64,000 bases of DNA from Montifringilla adamsi (lineage: Eukaryota; Chordata; Aves; Passeriformes; Passeridae). The translations under genes and the position numbers were made by a program. Positions 10,401 through 22,900 of this stretch are shown piece by piece. The notes beneath the pieces are model-generated. The model searched no databases, was not told where the DNA came from, and was given only the letters and a program-made list of their open reading frames with translations. The stretch is from NCBI GenBank assembly GCA_017590115.1, contig JAGGNK010008226.1, positions 6,213,283 through 6,277,282 on the forward strand, given 5' to 3'. Position 1 is the stretch's first letter. Every line of letters begins with the position of its first letter.

Positions 10401-13400
10401 CTTGCTTCTGTAGCCAAATATTTGCCTTGAGAAGAGTAAAGCCAGACTGTCTTGGAGTAAATTCCTTTATTTCCCAATCCCTTAAACTGAATTGGGTACC
10501 AAAGCATAAAAGGTAACAAATAAAAATCACATTATTTCAGCTTTTAATTTTATTCTGGCAATAACCCCTCATGATACAAGAAATTCAGAGCTATTCCTTT
10601 CATTTACTTCTTTATGCACAAACAAAAATGAATTTATACATAATAGGGAACATGAGATAATTTCATCTGTACTTCCAAGGTTGTTATAAAGCACTTGATC
10701 AGCTGAGAGACTTAAATATGCACAGCCCAATAAATCCTGGAGGATATTTCTATGTCTCAACAACAAACAGGCTCCAGTGACTGAAATTCACTGCTTGGTT
10801 AATTTTTTTTCACCTTCATACAACACAATAAACAGGTATTTCTCTTGTCTTTCTGCTCAAAAGAATCCCTGGCAAATATTAATTCATTGCCAGAAGTAGA
10901 TTTTCCAGCACTAAAAATTAGCTGAAAGCTTTCCTTGCTTTAATACATTTGCTATTAGAAGAGAGGTGATGGGTTATTATTCACTCATGACATATTCGTG
11001 CTGTATTTTTAATTTTCAGAATTTATTTTTTGATCTTGTGTTGGCAACTCTCATTTTTAGCATTAAATATCTCTCTAGGGCTGAAGTATTTTATTTGCCA
11101 GTGAATTAGAGAGCACTGTGCCCAGCAAAAACAATCCTTTCCCATTTTTCTTTTTCCTATAAATCTCTGCAACCGAGCAGCCTTTCCTCAGCACCTCTCA
11201 CATCTGTACAAAAACTCTTTTTTCACTGCTTCTGCTGAGCCATCCACTCAAAAAATAAACAGCCCCTAAGTCTAAAAATCTTCCTTATTGCTACTGGAAA
11301 TGTTAACAAATCAGAGTAAAAACAGAAGAAGTCAGTAAATAGACTTTTAAAATTCCCCAATAATCTGATAATAGGTTGAGAAAAGTTACAGATTTAACCA
11401 TTAACAGAATGGTTAAACAAAACTTAAAGCATCATTTAATTTCTTCAAAACCACTCAGTTTTGGTGATGAAAACCAGATCCCTCTGAAACCACAGGGTAA
11501 TTTTGGGGAAAGTCACCAGCACTTAAATCTTCTGATTTAGCAGCAATTTCCAATCATTACAGCTCTGATCTTCCAGTAAAAATAAACATTTTCTTGCTGG
11601 CTCACACAGTATTTATTAATTAACTAGAGGGTCTAAGATTACATGTAAATTAATATTTTGTATATGTATTTTGAAGTATTTTTGCCTCACTGTGCATTTG
11701 ATTTTACCTCAAGGAAATTCTGAAATGATGGAAAGGACCTTAATTTATTTAGGATTACCTTAATTTAACTCCAACATTTGAGCCACTTACTTGAACAAAT
11801 ATATTCAGCTAATTTCTCAGCATTTCCAGCCTTTTCTCCTTGTGGAACAAGACCAATTTCTTCCACTAGAACCAAAAGCAGCAAAGAAAAAACCACGGAA
11901 AACAATGAGAACAATTCAGATTTCCTGTCACAGAACCCTGGGATGGAAAGGGAGGCACACAAATAATTTGTGCACAAATCATCTGTGCAAGGTTAGAATC
12001 CCTTTCATCCAATTTCACTTCCAAAGGCAGTGACAAAACCACATTCAAATTAAGAATAAAGGGGTTTTTTTTTCCTGTTTTGACCCAATTTTTCAAGCAG
12101 TGACCATCACATTACAACAAAAGCAGCAGAAATCCAGAGGCTGGATTAGATCCATGGATATCCTTGGCTGGAGCATGGATAATTCTAATGTTTACATAAT
12201 TACCTCTCTTCCAAATTAACCAGTTTAAAACTGAAATTTCTTCCTCAGCACCCCTGAACAGCAGCTACTCCTCCAAACATTGTACTTACAAGCCAGATTT
12301 AGCCAATTTTTCTTTTTTTAAACCCCAGCTTACCTAAAGAAGCTGTAGCTTTTCCTACCACATATGTTGGTTTGATATTCCACATTTGTTTAAGAGATTT
12401 TGACCAGGCTGAAAGACATCAAATTATACTAAATTAAATTAAATTTAAGCACATGGCAACATAATGTGAATGATACATGACTATTTGGACTTCTGTTTAA
12501 TCCACAAATGCAGCAAAATGATAAAAGTAACTAAAACTCCACTCCACAAATCTGGATGTACAAATCCTAAAGGATCAAAAATAGATACACCAAGGTTTTT
12601 ACTGCCTTGTTTTAACCAGAGCAGCACAGGATACTGAGTCTTTTCTGGGATGAAAAAAGAAATACAAACTACAACAGTAAAAATAAAAATCAGAAGTAAA
12701 ACCACAAGGATTTGCTGCCTTTGAGAGGAACCCAAATAGAAACTACACACTCATTTTTATTATTAAAATATTTATTTTCCAGAAGTCCTAATCAAGATTG
12801 GGGATGAAATTTAGAGATTACTTTTGACCTAAAATCTTCACAGATGGTCCTCTGCTGCTGAAATGCTACAAAAGCTGATGGTCTCAGAGCATTTACTGCT
12901 TACTCAAAGGTGTAACCTTACTCACAGGAGTAAGGTTTGATTTGTCCACAGCCCAAAAATGGAGCAGGTAAAGTAGAAACTCCATGCCAGAATCACCAAG
13001 ACAAGAATTTGGAAGAGTTTGCAAGGATTTGGCATTTCATTGTGATGGGTATTTCTGTTTAGCAGGGTTCTTCCTCACTCCTCATCTCTTGGCTTTGCTG
13101 CATCAGCACTTCTTCACCATTTTTTAGCTAATAATTAATTCACTTGAGAAATTTCTTATTCAAGACAGAGAACTGCCTTTTTCTGCAGCATTTTATAGGA
13201 ATTATACAGGCACAGAAGTGATGGCCAGTTTTTATGACATGATCTTCTCTTTAAGGGAGGAAAGCAGCCAGCAAGCAAACCAGGCACTGCAGCAAAATAT
13301 TCCTAAACCAGAGCTGGCAAAGCTCTCACTAATCAGTAATTTGTACCAAAAGTTCCTTTCCTTAATTTTTAAGTGTGGAAAATATAATCCTTAAAAGCTC

Positions 13401-14937
13401 AGTGTAGCATGAGCCCTTAGTGATGTTAAAAGAACTGTGAAATTCAGGTTTTTTTTTTAAAAAATGATGCTCCAAATATCTACTGGTGGGTGAAATAAAA
13501 TTCATTAAAATCCAAATTTCACAAGATGCTGGAAAAAAAAGACCAAGGAATATCAAGATGTACTTACCCTCTTTCTTACTCTTCTCTTTTAAACAGATCT
13601 TGATGGCTTCTAATGCTCTTGGGCTGGTAAAAACTAGGCCTCCATAGCACTCTGGATGGGAAAGCTATTTAGAAACAGTAAATTCAAGAAGTAAAAAAAA
13701 AAAAAAAAATTAAAAATAATTAATTTTAAAAATCAGTTGATCAATTATTTACAAGCTTGTGACAAACAGAACAGCTTCAATAACTGCCTGAAATGCCCCA
13801 ACACTTGTGACAATTCACAATTTAAATGTGAATTCTGTCTGACCAATTTAATTCTTTAACAAGCAAGGACAAGGTCCTTGATGCTGTACATGAAATTTTG
13901 CTGTACATGAAATTTTACTGTACAAAGCTGGTTTGTGGCAACACAAAAAGAGGCACCACGCAGAGAATGATGAAATGGGATCAAAATCCTGCTGGAAATA
14001 AGACAACTGAAAGAATTTCAAACTTACCTTCTCAAATAAGCTCTCAAGAGAGGTGAATTCAAATGACAAAACTGGGATCAACGTTGCTTCCAAGCTGTAT
14101 GATCCTAATTCCTGTCAAGAAAAGGTTTGCAGCTCTTGAAATAAATTCCAAACAGCATTTTTACTTTTTCAAAGAGCTGAGTCAGCACAAGCATTTCTCT
14201 TTGCTAAAGCAAAATAAAAAGGCACTTTATTTCCTTTCCCTGTTAAATCTAGTTTGGATTTGTTAATTATTTAATATTACAAGATTTTATTAAACAAAGA
14301 TGTGGAGGACTCTGACCTTCTGAGGTACAGGAGACACCAGCTCAAAACTCTGGAGTCCCCAAGTGCCCACCCAGTCCTGCAAATGTCCCTGTGCATCTCT
14401 GTAATTCTGTCAGTAGGTTTCTTCTAAAGAAATAATCCTCCTTTATCAGGAATTCTTCCTCTTATCAGTGAGATTTACTCACAGGACCAAGGAACCCCAG
14501 CAACAGGTAACCTCTATTTCTCATCACATTCCCAGTAAAAACACAAAGAATTTCTGTAATCTTTATTCTGTCCATATGAACATAAACAACAGTAATTAAT
14601 TCAAATGAAGCTGGTTTAATATCAGTACTTTGCTGAGAGCTTTACAATGAATTCACTACAAATGTCCCATAATTAACACAAGTTTTTGCAGGAAGGGCTA
14701 TTTTCCAAGATACTTTTTCTCTCTGCATAATTTCAGACATGCACGTCTAATTTTGAGCAAGCCCCTTTTTCCCACTTGAAACAGTTGCATTCATTTTTAG
14801 TAAAGAAGTGACACTTTTTTTTTCTAGTTTTATCAACGTTTACTCACTTTAATATAAGGATCTGGTCCTGAATCTTTGTCTTTGGGATCCTTCAGCAGCA
14901 GAACCTTCATTGTTCACCAAGGAAGCCCAGCAGAACC
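7462..14937 (-). CDS. UROS: UROS, uroporphyrinogen-III synthase, nine coding exons
   Basis: Cytosolic enzyme that cyclises hydroxymethylbilane with inversion of ring D to give uroporphyrinogen III in haem synthesis. Minus-strand exons, 5' to 3': 14848-14937 (ATG at 14910-14908, preceded by 27 nt of UTR after a good acceptor), 14028-14111, 13568-13664, 12334-12408, 11791-11865, 9267-9350, 8883-8968, 8220-8318, 7462-7608 (stop TGA 7464-7462). All phases agree; 810 coding nt give 269 aa (human 265). Landmarks: [19 protein letters not shown] start, [97 protein letters not shown]. Active-site-cleft residues described for the family are present: the Tyr of VYQT, the second Thr position of the IGPST loop, and the Thr of VGKATAS. 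The cysteine equivalent to human Cys73 is also present. Exon 6 ends at a weak GTTGAA donor. Confidence 0.97.
7925..8045 (+). mobile_element. CR1 3' fragment in the last UROS intron
   Basis: Forward-orientation CR1 tail: GGTCGGATGGGGTTGGAGCA, then TTTTAAGGTCCCTTCCAACC and a degraded ACCACTCTGGG end. Confidence 0.85.
8433..8657 (+). mobile_element. CR1 3' end in a UROS intron
   Basis: About 225 bp of forward CR1 3' UTR, from TTGGGAAGGAATTCCTCCCT through GGGTGCCCAGAGCAGCCCCT to the tail CATTCCATGATTCTGTAATT. The terminal ATTCTRTG-type octamer repeat of CR1 is still visible. Confidence 0.92.
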
Positions 14938-15714
14938 CTGAAATACAATAATAGAATTTATCTTAATTAGATCTAGAAGAGTTTTTGACTCCAACAGTGA
15001 CTTTAACAGCTCCAAGAACTGGGTTGCTCCCAGCTGTACTGCTGCTTACACAGTGAGTAAGCAGTTATTGTGCATTCTCCAGGCAGGAGCACCCACCCTG
15101 ATAAGGGCAGAAAATAATGTGCTGCCTTTAGATAACACTGCCCAAGGAAGAGGCTCTAGTGAAACTCATCAAGGAGAACACATTTTAAAGGATATTTTGC
15201 AAAGGCAGTAACAAACCCTAGAATGTCACCACGTTCTAGCAATTGAATCAGATCCTAGCTACAAAAATATAATTTTTCTGTTAATTTCCATGCTAGTTTT
15301 CACCCTCTGCTCATCAAAATGAGTACGCAAAGATATTGATTTTATTTAATATATGTGTGTCTATATGCACACATTTATGCATCTATAATAATATAGATAA
15401 TAGTCATATGCCTTCTCTGATACTCTAGGAAACAAGGCAGGACTGAAAACATCTATTCTGCCATAAAAATGGAAGATTATACTTCTCAGTTCCTTACAAG
15501 CTTTGGTGCTAAACTCAAAGTTACAAAAAGCAAGCAAATACACAAATAATACAAAGAGAAATCCACTCTCTAAGTGCACATTTACCCCAGTTACCAGTGT
15601 GGTATTTTCCTGACAGATCACGCACATAGGAAAATTCACCTTCCTCTAAATTCTTTCCCTGAATATCAGTAGTCAAATTTTGGCAATGACCTAAAGTCTC
15701 CCAGAGCAAACATA

Positions 15715-15862
15715 GCTTTAAAAAATAAAACCAAAAAAAAAAAAAAAAACCAAAAAAACCCCAAACAATAAACCAACCAAAAATAAAATAAAATAAAAAC
15801 AAAACAAAAAACCCAAACAAACAAAAACCCCCAAACCAAAACAAAATAAAAAAACCCCACAG
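15715..15862 (+). repeat. A-rich low-complexity tract upstream of UROS exon 2
   Basis: Runs of A broken by CC, with AAATAAAATAAA and AAACCCAAACAAACA patterns. It yields long artificial Phe/Trp-rich reading frames on the minus strand that should be ignored. Confidence 0.9.
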
Positions 15863-16389
15863 ATGCGTTTGAGGCTTTAAGGGGAACACGAAAATTTGAG
15901 CCTACTTGAAGCAGTTATTTATATTTATTTATAAAGCTGGAATTACATCCCAAGGCTCTGTGCCTTGCATTTCTTCTGGCTGGCAACAGCAAGTGCCCAA
16001 TGCTCTTCTTTCCACGGCCTCATTAACAGCTCATTTCTTCATTAATTAGACACAAAGCGTTAAATGGAACACGTTCCATATAAACCGAGGCTCGATCGTT
16101 AATGAGCATTTTTCAGTGCTGAGGACATTTCAACGCGTTTTCCCGACTGGCATTTTTTATAAAGACCAGAATCACGTTGTGCTTACGGCGCTCTCCCTGT
16201 CACCCTTCTCTGCGGTTTGTCTGGAATTATCCAGGGAATTTGGTTCAGGGGAAGCCGGGACACGATTTTTATACAGCGAGCAGGCTGATTCCTGATTTAA
16301 CTGGCAATTTTTATTAGCGCTGGTTTTTACTTACAGTAATTTTCGCTAATGTCGGAGATGCTCGGACACTCTGTTCCTTTTAAAGCACA

Positions 16390-16930
16390 GAATCCCTGAG
16401 GCTGGAGAAGCCTCCAGGGTCACCGAGCCCCGAGCTGCGCCGTCCCCAGCCCCAGAGCCACCTCCAGCCCTTCCTGCAGGGATGGGGGACACAAACCGCC
16501 CTGATTTAACCCCTGACAACCATTCCCGTGAAGGAATTCCCTTTGGAAGGAAGTGACACCACAGCACGAAGAGGAAATCCGGCTTCGCGGGGAGCGGGGC
16601 GGTGCGGGACGCGCCTCCCCCCTTCAGGCTCCGCGGCCGCCCGGGCCCCTCCGCGCTCCGCGGCCGCTGCCTGCCGCTCGCTGTCGCGACATTCGGCGAC
16701 ATTCAGCGACATCCCGCGGCCACACCGCCCTTCCGCCGAGCCGTGCCATGGCCACGCCGGCCAAGCGCCGGGCGCGGGGCCCCGCCGGGGAGCAGGGCTC
16801 CCACAGCGGCTCCGGCAGCTCCGAGGGCTCCGACAGCGGCTCCGAGGGCTCGGAGTGCTCGGACTCGGACGAGCCCATCGCTGAGGTGAGCGGGACGGGC
16901 CCCGCACGGCTCCTGCACGTGTGGGACTGG
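16390..16930. promoter_or_regulatory. CpG-rich bidirectional promoter of UROS (-) and BCCIP (+)
   Basis: A sharp GC- and CpG-rich island in otherwise AT-rich DNA, with no obvious TATA box. It contains a GC box GGGGCGG at 16596-16602, a CTTCCG ETS-type core at 16730-16735 just upstream of the BCCIP start codon, and a short imperfect direct repeat of GCGACATT units at about 16686-16713. UROS must begin with an upstream noncoding exon, because its ATG exon opens with a spliced acceptor (AG 14939-14938); the island is the natural place for that exon. The head-to-head arrangement is the same in human. Confidence 0.85.
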
Positions 16931-19900
16931 CAGGGGGTGTTGGCGTTGGGATTGTTGTCAGGGATGTTCGGGAAGGGCTTGGGGAGGGATTGTTGTCAGG
17001 GGATGTTCGGGAAGGGACTGTCAGGGGATGTTCGGGAAGGGACTGTCAGGGGATGTTCGGGAAGGGCTTGGGGAGGGATTGTTGTCAGGGGACGTTCGGG
17101 AAGGGCTTGTGCCCCCACCAGGCCCAGCCGGCGCTGGGTGCGTGTCCTGTGGGAGCGCAAGGAGCGCGTCCCTGTGGGCCGGAGATCCAAAGTGTGTTCG
17201 CTGCGTTGTTGTTGTTGTTGAAAGTTTTTAATTTTTTAACTGTTTTTCAAGTGTTGGGGTCTCCAGGGTCTCAGCTGTACAGCTCCCCAGCCCTTGGTGT
17301 GTCCGCTGAGATGTGGGGCTGGAGGCGGCTGCTTGGAAATGGTGCTGTCAGCACAGAGGATTAGCTCTTTTATTATTTTCAGCTGTGTTTTATTAGTATA
17401 AAAATAAATTTGCTTCCTTTTATTGTAGAATCCCAGAATAGTTTGGTTCGGAAAGGAATATAAAGCCCATCCACCTTCCACTATCCCTTCCACTGGACAG
17501 GGTTTTCCAAGCCCTGTCCAGCCTGGCCTTGGACACTTCAGAGATCCAGGGGCAGCCTGTGCCAGTGTCTCCTGAATTTTACTGCTTCCCTAGGGACTGT
17601 GTGCCTGTTTTCTACATTGCAAACAGGTCTTTAACACTGTTCTTCCAGTGGACAGCTAAGGCCTTGATCTCGATGTGGGATTGGAGAGAATTCTGAGGCT
17701 GAACGGTGGCAAAAGTGAGGCCGAGTTGTTGAGCTTGCTCAGGAGGTGTAATTGAAACTGGCAATTAAAAGGCAAAAATAACCTTGAATGATCTTGAACA
17801 GTGGAATAGGTGGGCAGAGTAACCTCAGCAGATGTGACTTTTGATATTGAATAGCAATAAAAATGTTGGTAGACACACAGCATTTGTTCTGGAAGGAGAA
17901 GCAGCCTGGGTCTCATCATTTGCAGAGTTCCACAGTGGGGTTAATGATGCCAGGAGGCTTTGGGGAAATAGCAGAACTGTGGGTTCGGGTGTAACTATTT
18001 AAATGTCTGCAGCAATCTGCAGCTGCTGAGGTGTTAGACCCCACTCCTGAAGTTTCCAGGTTTAACTTCCTGGGTCAAGCCTCTCTCCAGGAGGAGTCTG
18101 TGGCTATAAAAGCTGTAGTTGTGTGAACCAGATGGCAGGGGCAAAGCATTTAAGGTTTGTTCGTGACACAATTGGTGGGTCAGTCTTAAAAAGTTGCTTT
18201 CACAGATGTTCTCTAAATGTCACAGGAGAAATGATAACAATGGCTGAGATTACTGCTAGGTGGAAATAAGTTCTGTGTCTGCTGTTTGCCATTACTTGTC
18301 TTCAAGTTTCTTACAGTTTAGCTTTGTTCTGATATAACCTCTTGTGTGTGATATTCTCTATTATACCCCACAGGAAGTGAATGTTGAATTTGAGGCACAT
18401 TCCATATCAGACAATGACTATAATGGGATAAAGAAGTTACTGCAGCAGGTACTGTGGCTACTTGTCAGCTTGGTTGGTATTGCATTGATAAATAATATCT
18501 AAGGAGTTGTGCAAAGGCATCAGCTCTCATTCTTTGTATTGATTTATATATATTACTTTGCTTCCTTTTATTAGATAATCCCAGAGTATTTTGGGTTGGA
18601 AGGGACCTTAAAGCCCACCCAGTGCCACCCCCTGCCATGGCCAGGGACACCTTCCACTGTCCCAGATTGCCCCAAGCTCCATCCAGCCTGCCCTTGGACA
18701 CTTCCAGGGATGGAATAGCCACAGTTTTCAGATCATACCAAACTCCAGAGGGTACCAGTGTGGAAATGTCAGCATGTGGAAGGTGCAGGAGCAAGCACCT
18801 CCAGCAGCTGGTTGTTAGTTTTTGCAGTATTATAATGAAGGAAGATAAATAAAAATCTCACTTTATTTTCTATTAAGTGGTCCATGAGATACCCTCAGTG
18901 CCTGAAACTTAATACTTGTTTCCTGTCTTCCAGTTGTTTCTAAAAGCTCCTGTTAACACTGCTGAATTAACTGATATATTAATACAACAGAACCATATTG
19001 GGAGTATTATCAAGGTAAGGCAGATATTATATTTGTCATTGAAGTACAATGCTTTCTTTGTTAAAATGACATTATTTCTGTATTTCAGAAAGGGATCCTC
19101 TCTGTTATTTGTGTGCTTTCTTGCTTTTTCTGCTTTAAGAATAATTTTTCTGTGGGAACTGAAATTTTCCATGCCTGCTTTCAAGCAAAGAATGAATTTG
19201 ATGTGTTGTTATTGCTGGTTTCTTTTTTCATATGGAAGGCTTTTCCCTCCCTGAATTTCAGTGTAGTAATGCTGGAAATGCAATGGAGAGGTTTGTTACC
19301 ATCTCCGTAAGAAATAGGAGCTTGTGACTTCCCTACAAAGACACAGCTCTTTGTCTTCCTCCCTGTCAAAGCTTTGGTGCTCTGTGGCTGTCAAGACATT
19401 CCAGGTTTACTTCCCTGCATTAGGAACTGAAGGAAATTGGTTTTGTTTAAGATATTTCCATCCCCTGGGCTGAGATGCTGCTTATTGAATGTGAGCTATC
19501 AGCCTTTAGTGCCTTTCAGAGGACTCTGCTGTAGAAGATGCATGGCCTGGCCCTCCTAAAGCTGGCTCTGGGCACACTGAGGTGTTCAGTGATGCAGCAG
19601 GATTTGCAGTGTGTGTTTGTACAGACTGCCTCAATGGTTTTCATCTGCTGAAAGCACCTGGAAAGAAAAACATCTTTTGCTACAGAGTGGAAATAGAATG
19701 TCATTATGAGTTGTTGCTTTTCCTTTCATTCAACAGCAAGCAGAAGTGCAGGAAGACAGTTCTGATGATGAAGAGGATGATGATGAAGTATTTGGTTTTA
19801 TAAGCTGCTTGAACTTAACAGAAAGGAAGGTTGGTATTCCTCAGTAACATCTGGTTATAAATATTAGCATCAGTAATAAATGAGACTGCAATCCTGTGTA

Positions 19901-22900
19901 ACAAGCCTGGACAGCTGGACCAGGATTTGGAATTCCACTCTGGAGGACTGGGCTGATAAAACTTGAAGTGGCTTAGCTTTTTTTGAGTGCAGTAACTTGC
20001 TGAGGGTCAAACATGAAGCAGAGAATGAAACAGAGAGTTAAAACTGGGCCTAGAAATTCCATCATAAATGAGCTGTCAATCTCTTGTATTTCCTCCCTTT
20101 GATCTTCTGCAGTTTGGAGTTTTGTTTTGCAACACTGTGGTGTTGCAGTTCCTTGTTCCCATCCCTTCACAAGCTTTGTTTGCCCTCAGCTTCAGGGCTG
20201 GAGAATGATTTCAAAGCAATTATGCTGTGCTTTAGGGGCTGCTGAGGGAAATTGCCACCAGGCCTGTAGGAAGTTCCTTCAAAGGTGACATTCAAGGTTT
20301 TCTTGTGTAAGCATTTGTTGTATCAGGTAAAGAAAATGCACCTTTTGCTTGCAGGGCACCCAGTGTGCTGAGCAAATCAAAGAGCTGCTTCTGAGTCGCT
20401 GTGAGCAGAGCTGTGAGCAGCGTGTGGTGGAGCAGCTGAGTAAACTCCTCAACGACAGCACGAAGCCTGTGGGGCTCATCCTGAGTGAGAGGTTCATCAA
20501 TGTCCCTCCACAGATTGCTCTGCCCATGCACCAGCAGCTCCAGTAGGTTTGCTGCTTTATTTTTTTCTTCCATGATGCTGAATGGTATTTTTCATCATAT
20601 TTTTCAGAATTCTTATGTATATAGAACTGTGTTAAGACAGCTGATGCTGTAGATACGAGTGAAGTGTGAACAAAAATGATCTCCTATATGGTCTTTAGTT
20701 AATTTTAAAAATATTTTTATGTCTTTATAAAGGTACAAAACTTTCTCAAATTCTATAGAGGATATAATATGAGAACATGTGCTGTTCTACAGAAATAGCT
20801 GTGTGTATGTTGCAGTTTATCTTTGTGTTGCAGATGATTTTCACACTGGTCTAGGAAAATTTAAAAATGAGAACTTTGTTAGCAGCTTGGGTGTTTCTGT
20901 TTCTGTGTTAATGTCTGGCTCAGGAATGGGAGATTTGGACTGAGGGAAAGGATTAAAAGGTGAATTAGTTTTGACCCATGTAAATATGCAATGTTTTGAT
21001 TAGTTTCAAGTCATGAAAGAGCAGGTGAAGTGCTGGTTAATCTCTGCTAATTCATGGATTATATCAAAAGCTGGGTGAATGTAAATAAATGAATCCACTG
21101 AAACACAGCATTACATTATTTTAGTGCCATGCTGAGAGCTAGGAACAAGGAGGTTTTGTTGGATAAGGAACCAGTAATTGAATGGAGATCAATTACTGGT
21201 TCCTTATCATTTTTGCCTTCTTTCCTCTCACGTGAGATGAGATTAGAAGTCAGATTGAGGTCTCCCCAGTTCAGCACTTGTCACAGCTCAAATTCAGATC
21301 TCAGCCTCTTTGTCTTAAAGGTTTTGGAGTGACAACATGTTGAACACAAGACTGAGCAAGAGTATTTTCTGTCTTTTCAGTTACAGTTCCTCAAGGGAGT
21401 GATAATGTGATGTATTTTTAAGGAGTTGCACAGAGAATCATGCACAGACACTACCATGAACAGGATTCTGGCAAAAAAGGGTTTTTTTCCTCCTATGAGC
21501 TGAGAAAAAACATCCATATTTTGATAGTTTGAAGTACAAATAGTATTTTGAAGTTCCAGGAATGGTGTCTACAAAATTGATTTCTGAGGTAGTCATAAAA
21601 GAACAGGCTGCCATTTGACTATCCTTTCTATACCACTACATTGCAAGGTTTGGTTATATGCTTGTTTAGGATTTAAATTGTGTAAACATTCATTCCTCTT
21701 CAGGAAGGAGCTGACTGAGGCACAGAGAACAAACAAACCCTGTGGAAAGTGCCACTATTACCTCCTTATCAGCAAGACCTTTACAGAGGCCACAAAGAGC
21801 AATTCTAAGAGGAAGGAAGGGAGGAATCAGCCAAAGGAGGAATTAATGTTTGCAAATGCAGAGGAAGAATTTTTTCATGAGGTAACATGATTATTTAATT
21901 TTAAATGCTTCTTTTTCTTTACATGTCATCAACAAGAGATGTTTCACCTCAAATTCAAGGGGAGCTTTTATCAAGATGATCACAAATACTTTAAAATTAA
22001 ATCCAGGGTGTTTTGGAGTAGTGTTGAGAGAGGAGCAATCAACCTCATTTTGTGTATTGATTTATCTGTTTCCTCCTGGGTACCTGTTACTTGCAAAAAA
22101 TGCTTAGAATAAAAATGTAAGGAGATCCTAAGAGATGGCTCTTGCTTCCCTTTTCTGTCTCTATTCTACTCAGGGCGAGTATATTAATAAAAAGTGGTGA
22201 AACACTGAGATGAAAATATTACTTCCCATTTCCTAAGGCAACCTGGCCACATAATTCTGCTGGTCCCAAGCCAGATCAGGTGAGGGGAAAATGCAGGAAA
22301 TTAAATTTAAGGTGTGCTTTGAAATGCAAAGAATTTTTCATGGTTTCTTTTTTTCTTTTTTTTTCTTCCTTTTTTTTTTTTTTTTTTTTTTTTTTGTTCC
22401 CAAAGCTTTAAAACCACTATTACACAATATCATTACTTTGTCAAGAGGCTGTTATTTTTCATTTCTGGCAGTGCCTGCAGGGCAAAGGAATTGCACATGC
22501 ATGGGGTGGTTAATGGCAAGGGTTTCTGTGTGTGATCATTCTGACAGAGGCTGTGATAGGGCTGTAATTTTATTTTTTGGGAGTGAGAGAAATATAAGTG
22601 GGGGAATTCACTGGTGGCTGTAGGGAATTGTGTTGTAGCCTCTGTGCATTAGCAAGTTGTGGATTTTGTTTTTGTGTTCCTGCCACAGCAGCTGAAGCTG
22701 AACTCTGTGTTAAATGTTACTGAAAAGCTGCTAGGGAGAAGCCTGTGAAGCTCGTGTGTCCACGGGTGTTCTGTTCTAGAAGGCCTATTTTAAATTTATT
22801 TATCTCAGCTTTGTTATTTATTAAAGGCTAATTGGGTGCTTTCATCAAAACTCCAGTAATCCTCAGCTCAAAAGGATAGACTCAAACTGAGCACATTTTT

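Noticed and set aside
10304..10530. Considered as the missing UROS exon 6
   Set aside because: No family match; the true exon with [17 protein letters not shown] was found at 9267-9350 with correct phases.
15521..15889. Phe/Trp-rich minus-strand frame resembling a membrane protein
   Set aside because: Entirely produced by the A-rich simple repeat at 15715-15862.
16553..17221. 222-codon plus-strand frame through the CpG island
   Set aside because: Only 16748-16885 is real BCCIP exon 1; the rest reads through the donor at 16886 into the intronic minisatellite, and the part before the ATG is UTR/promoter.
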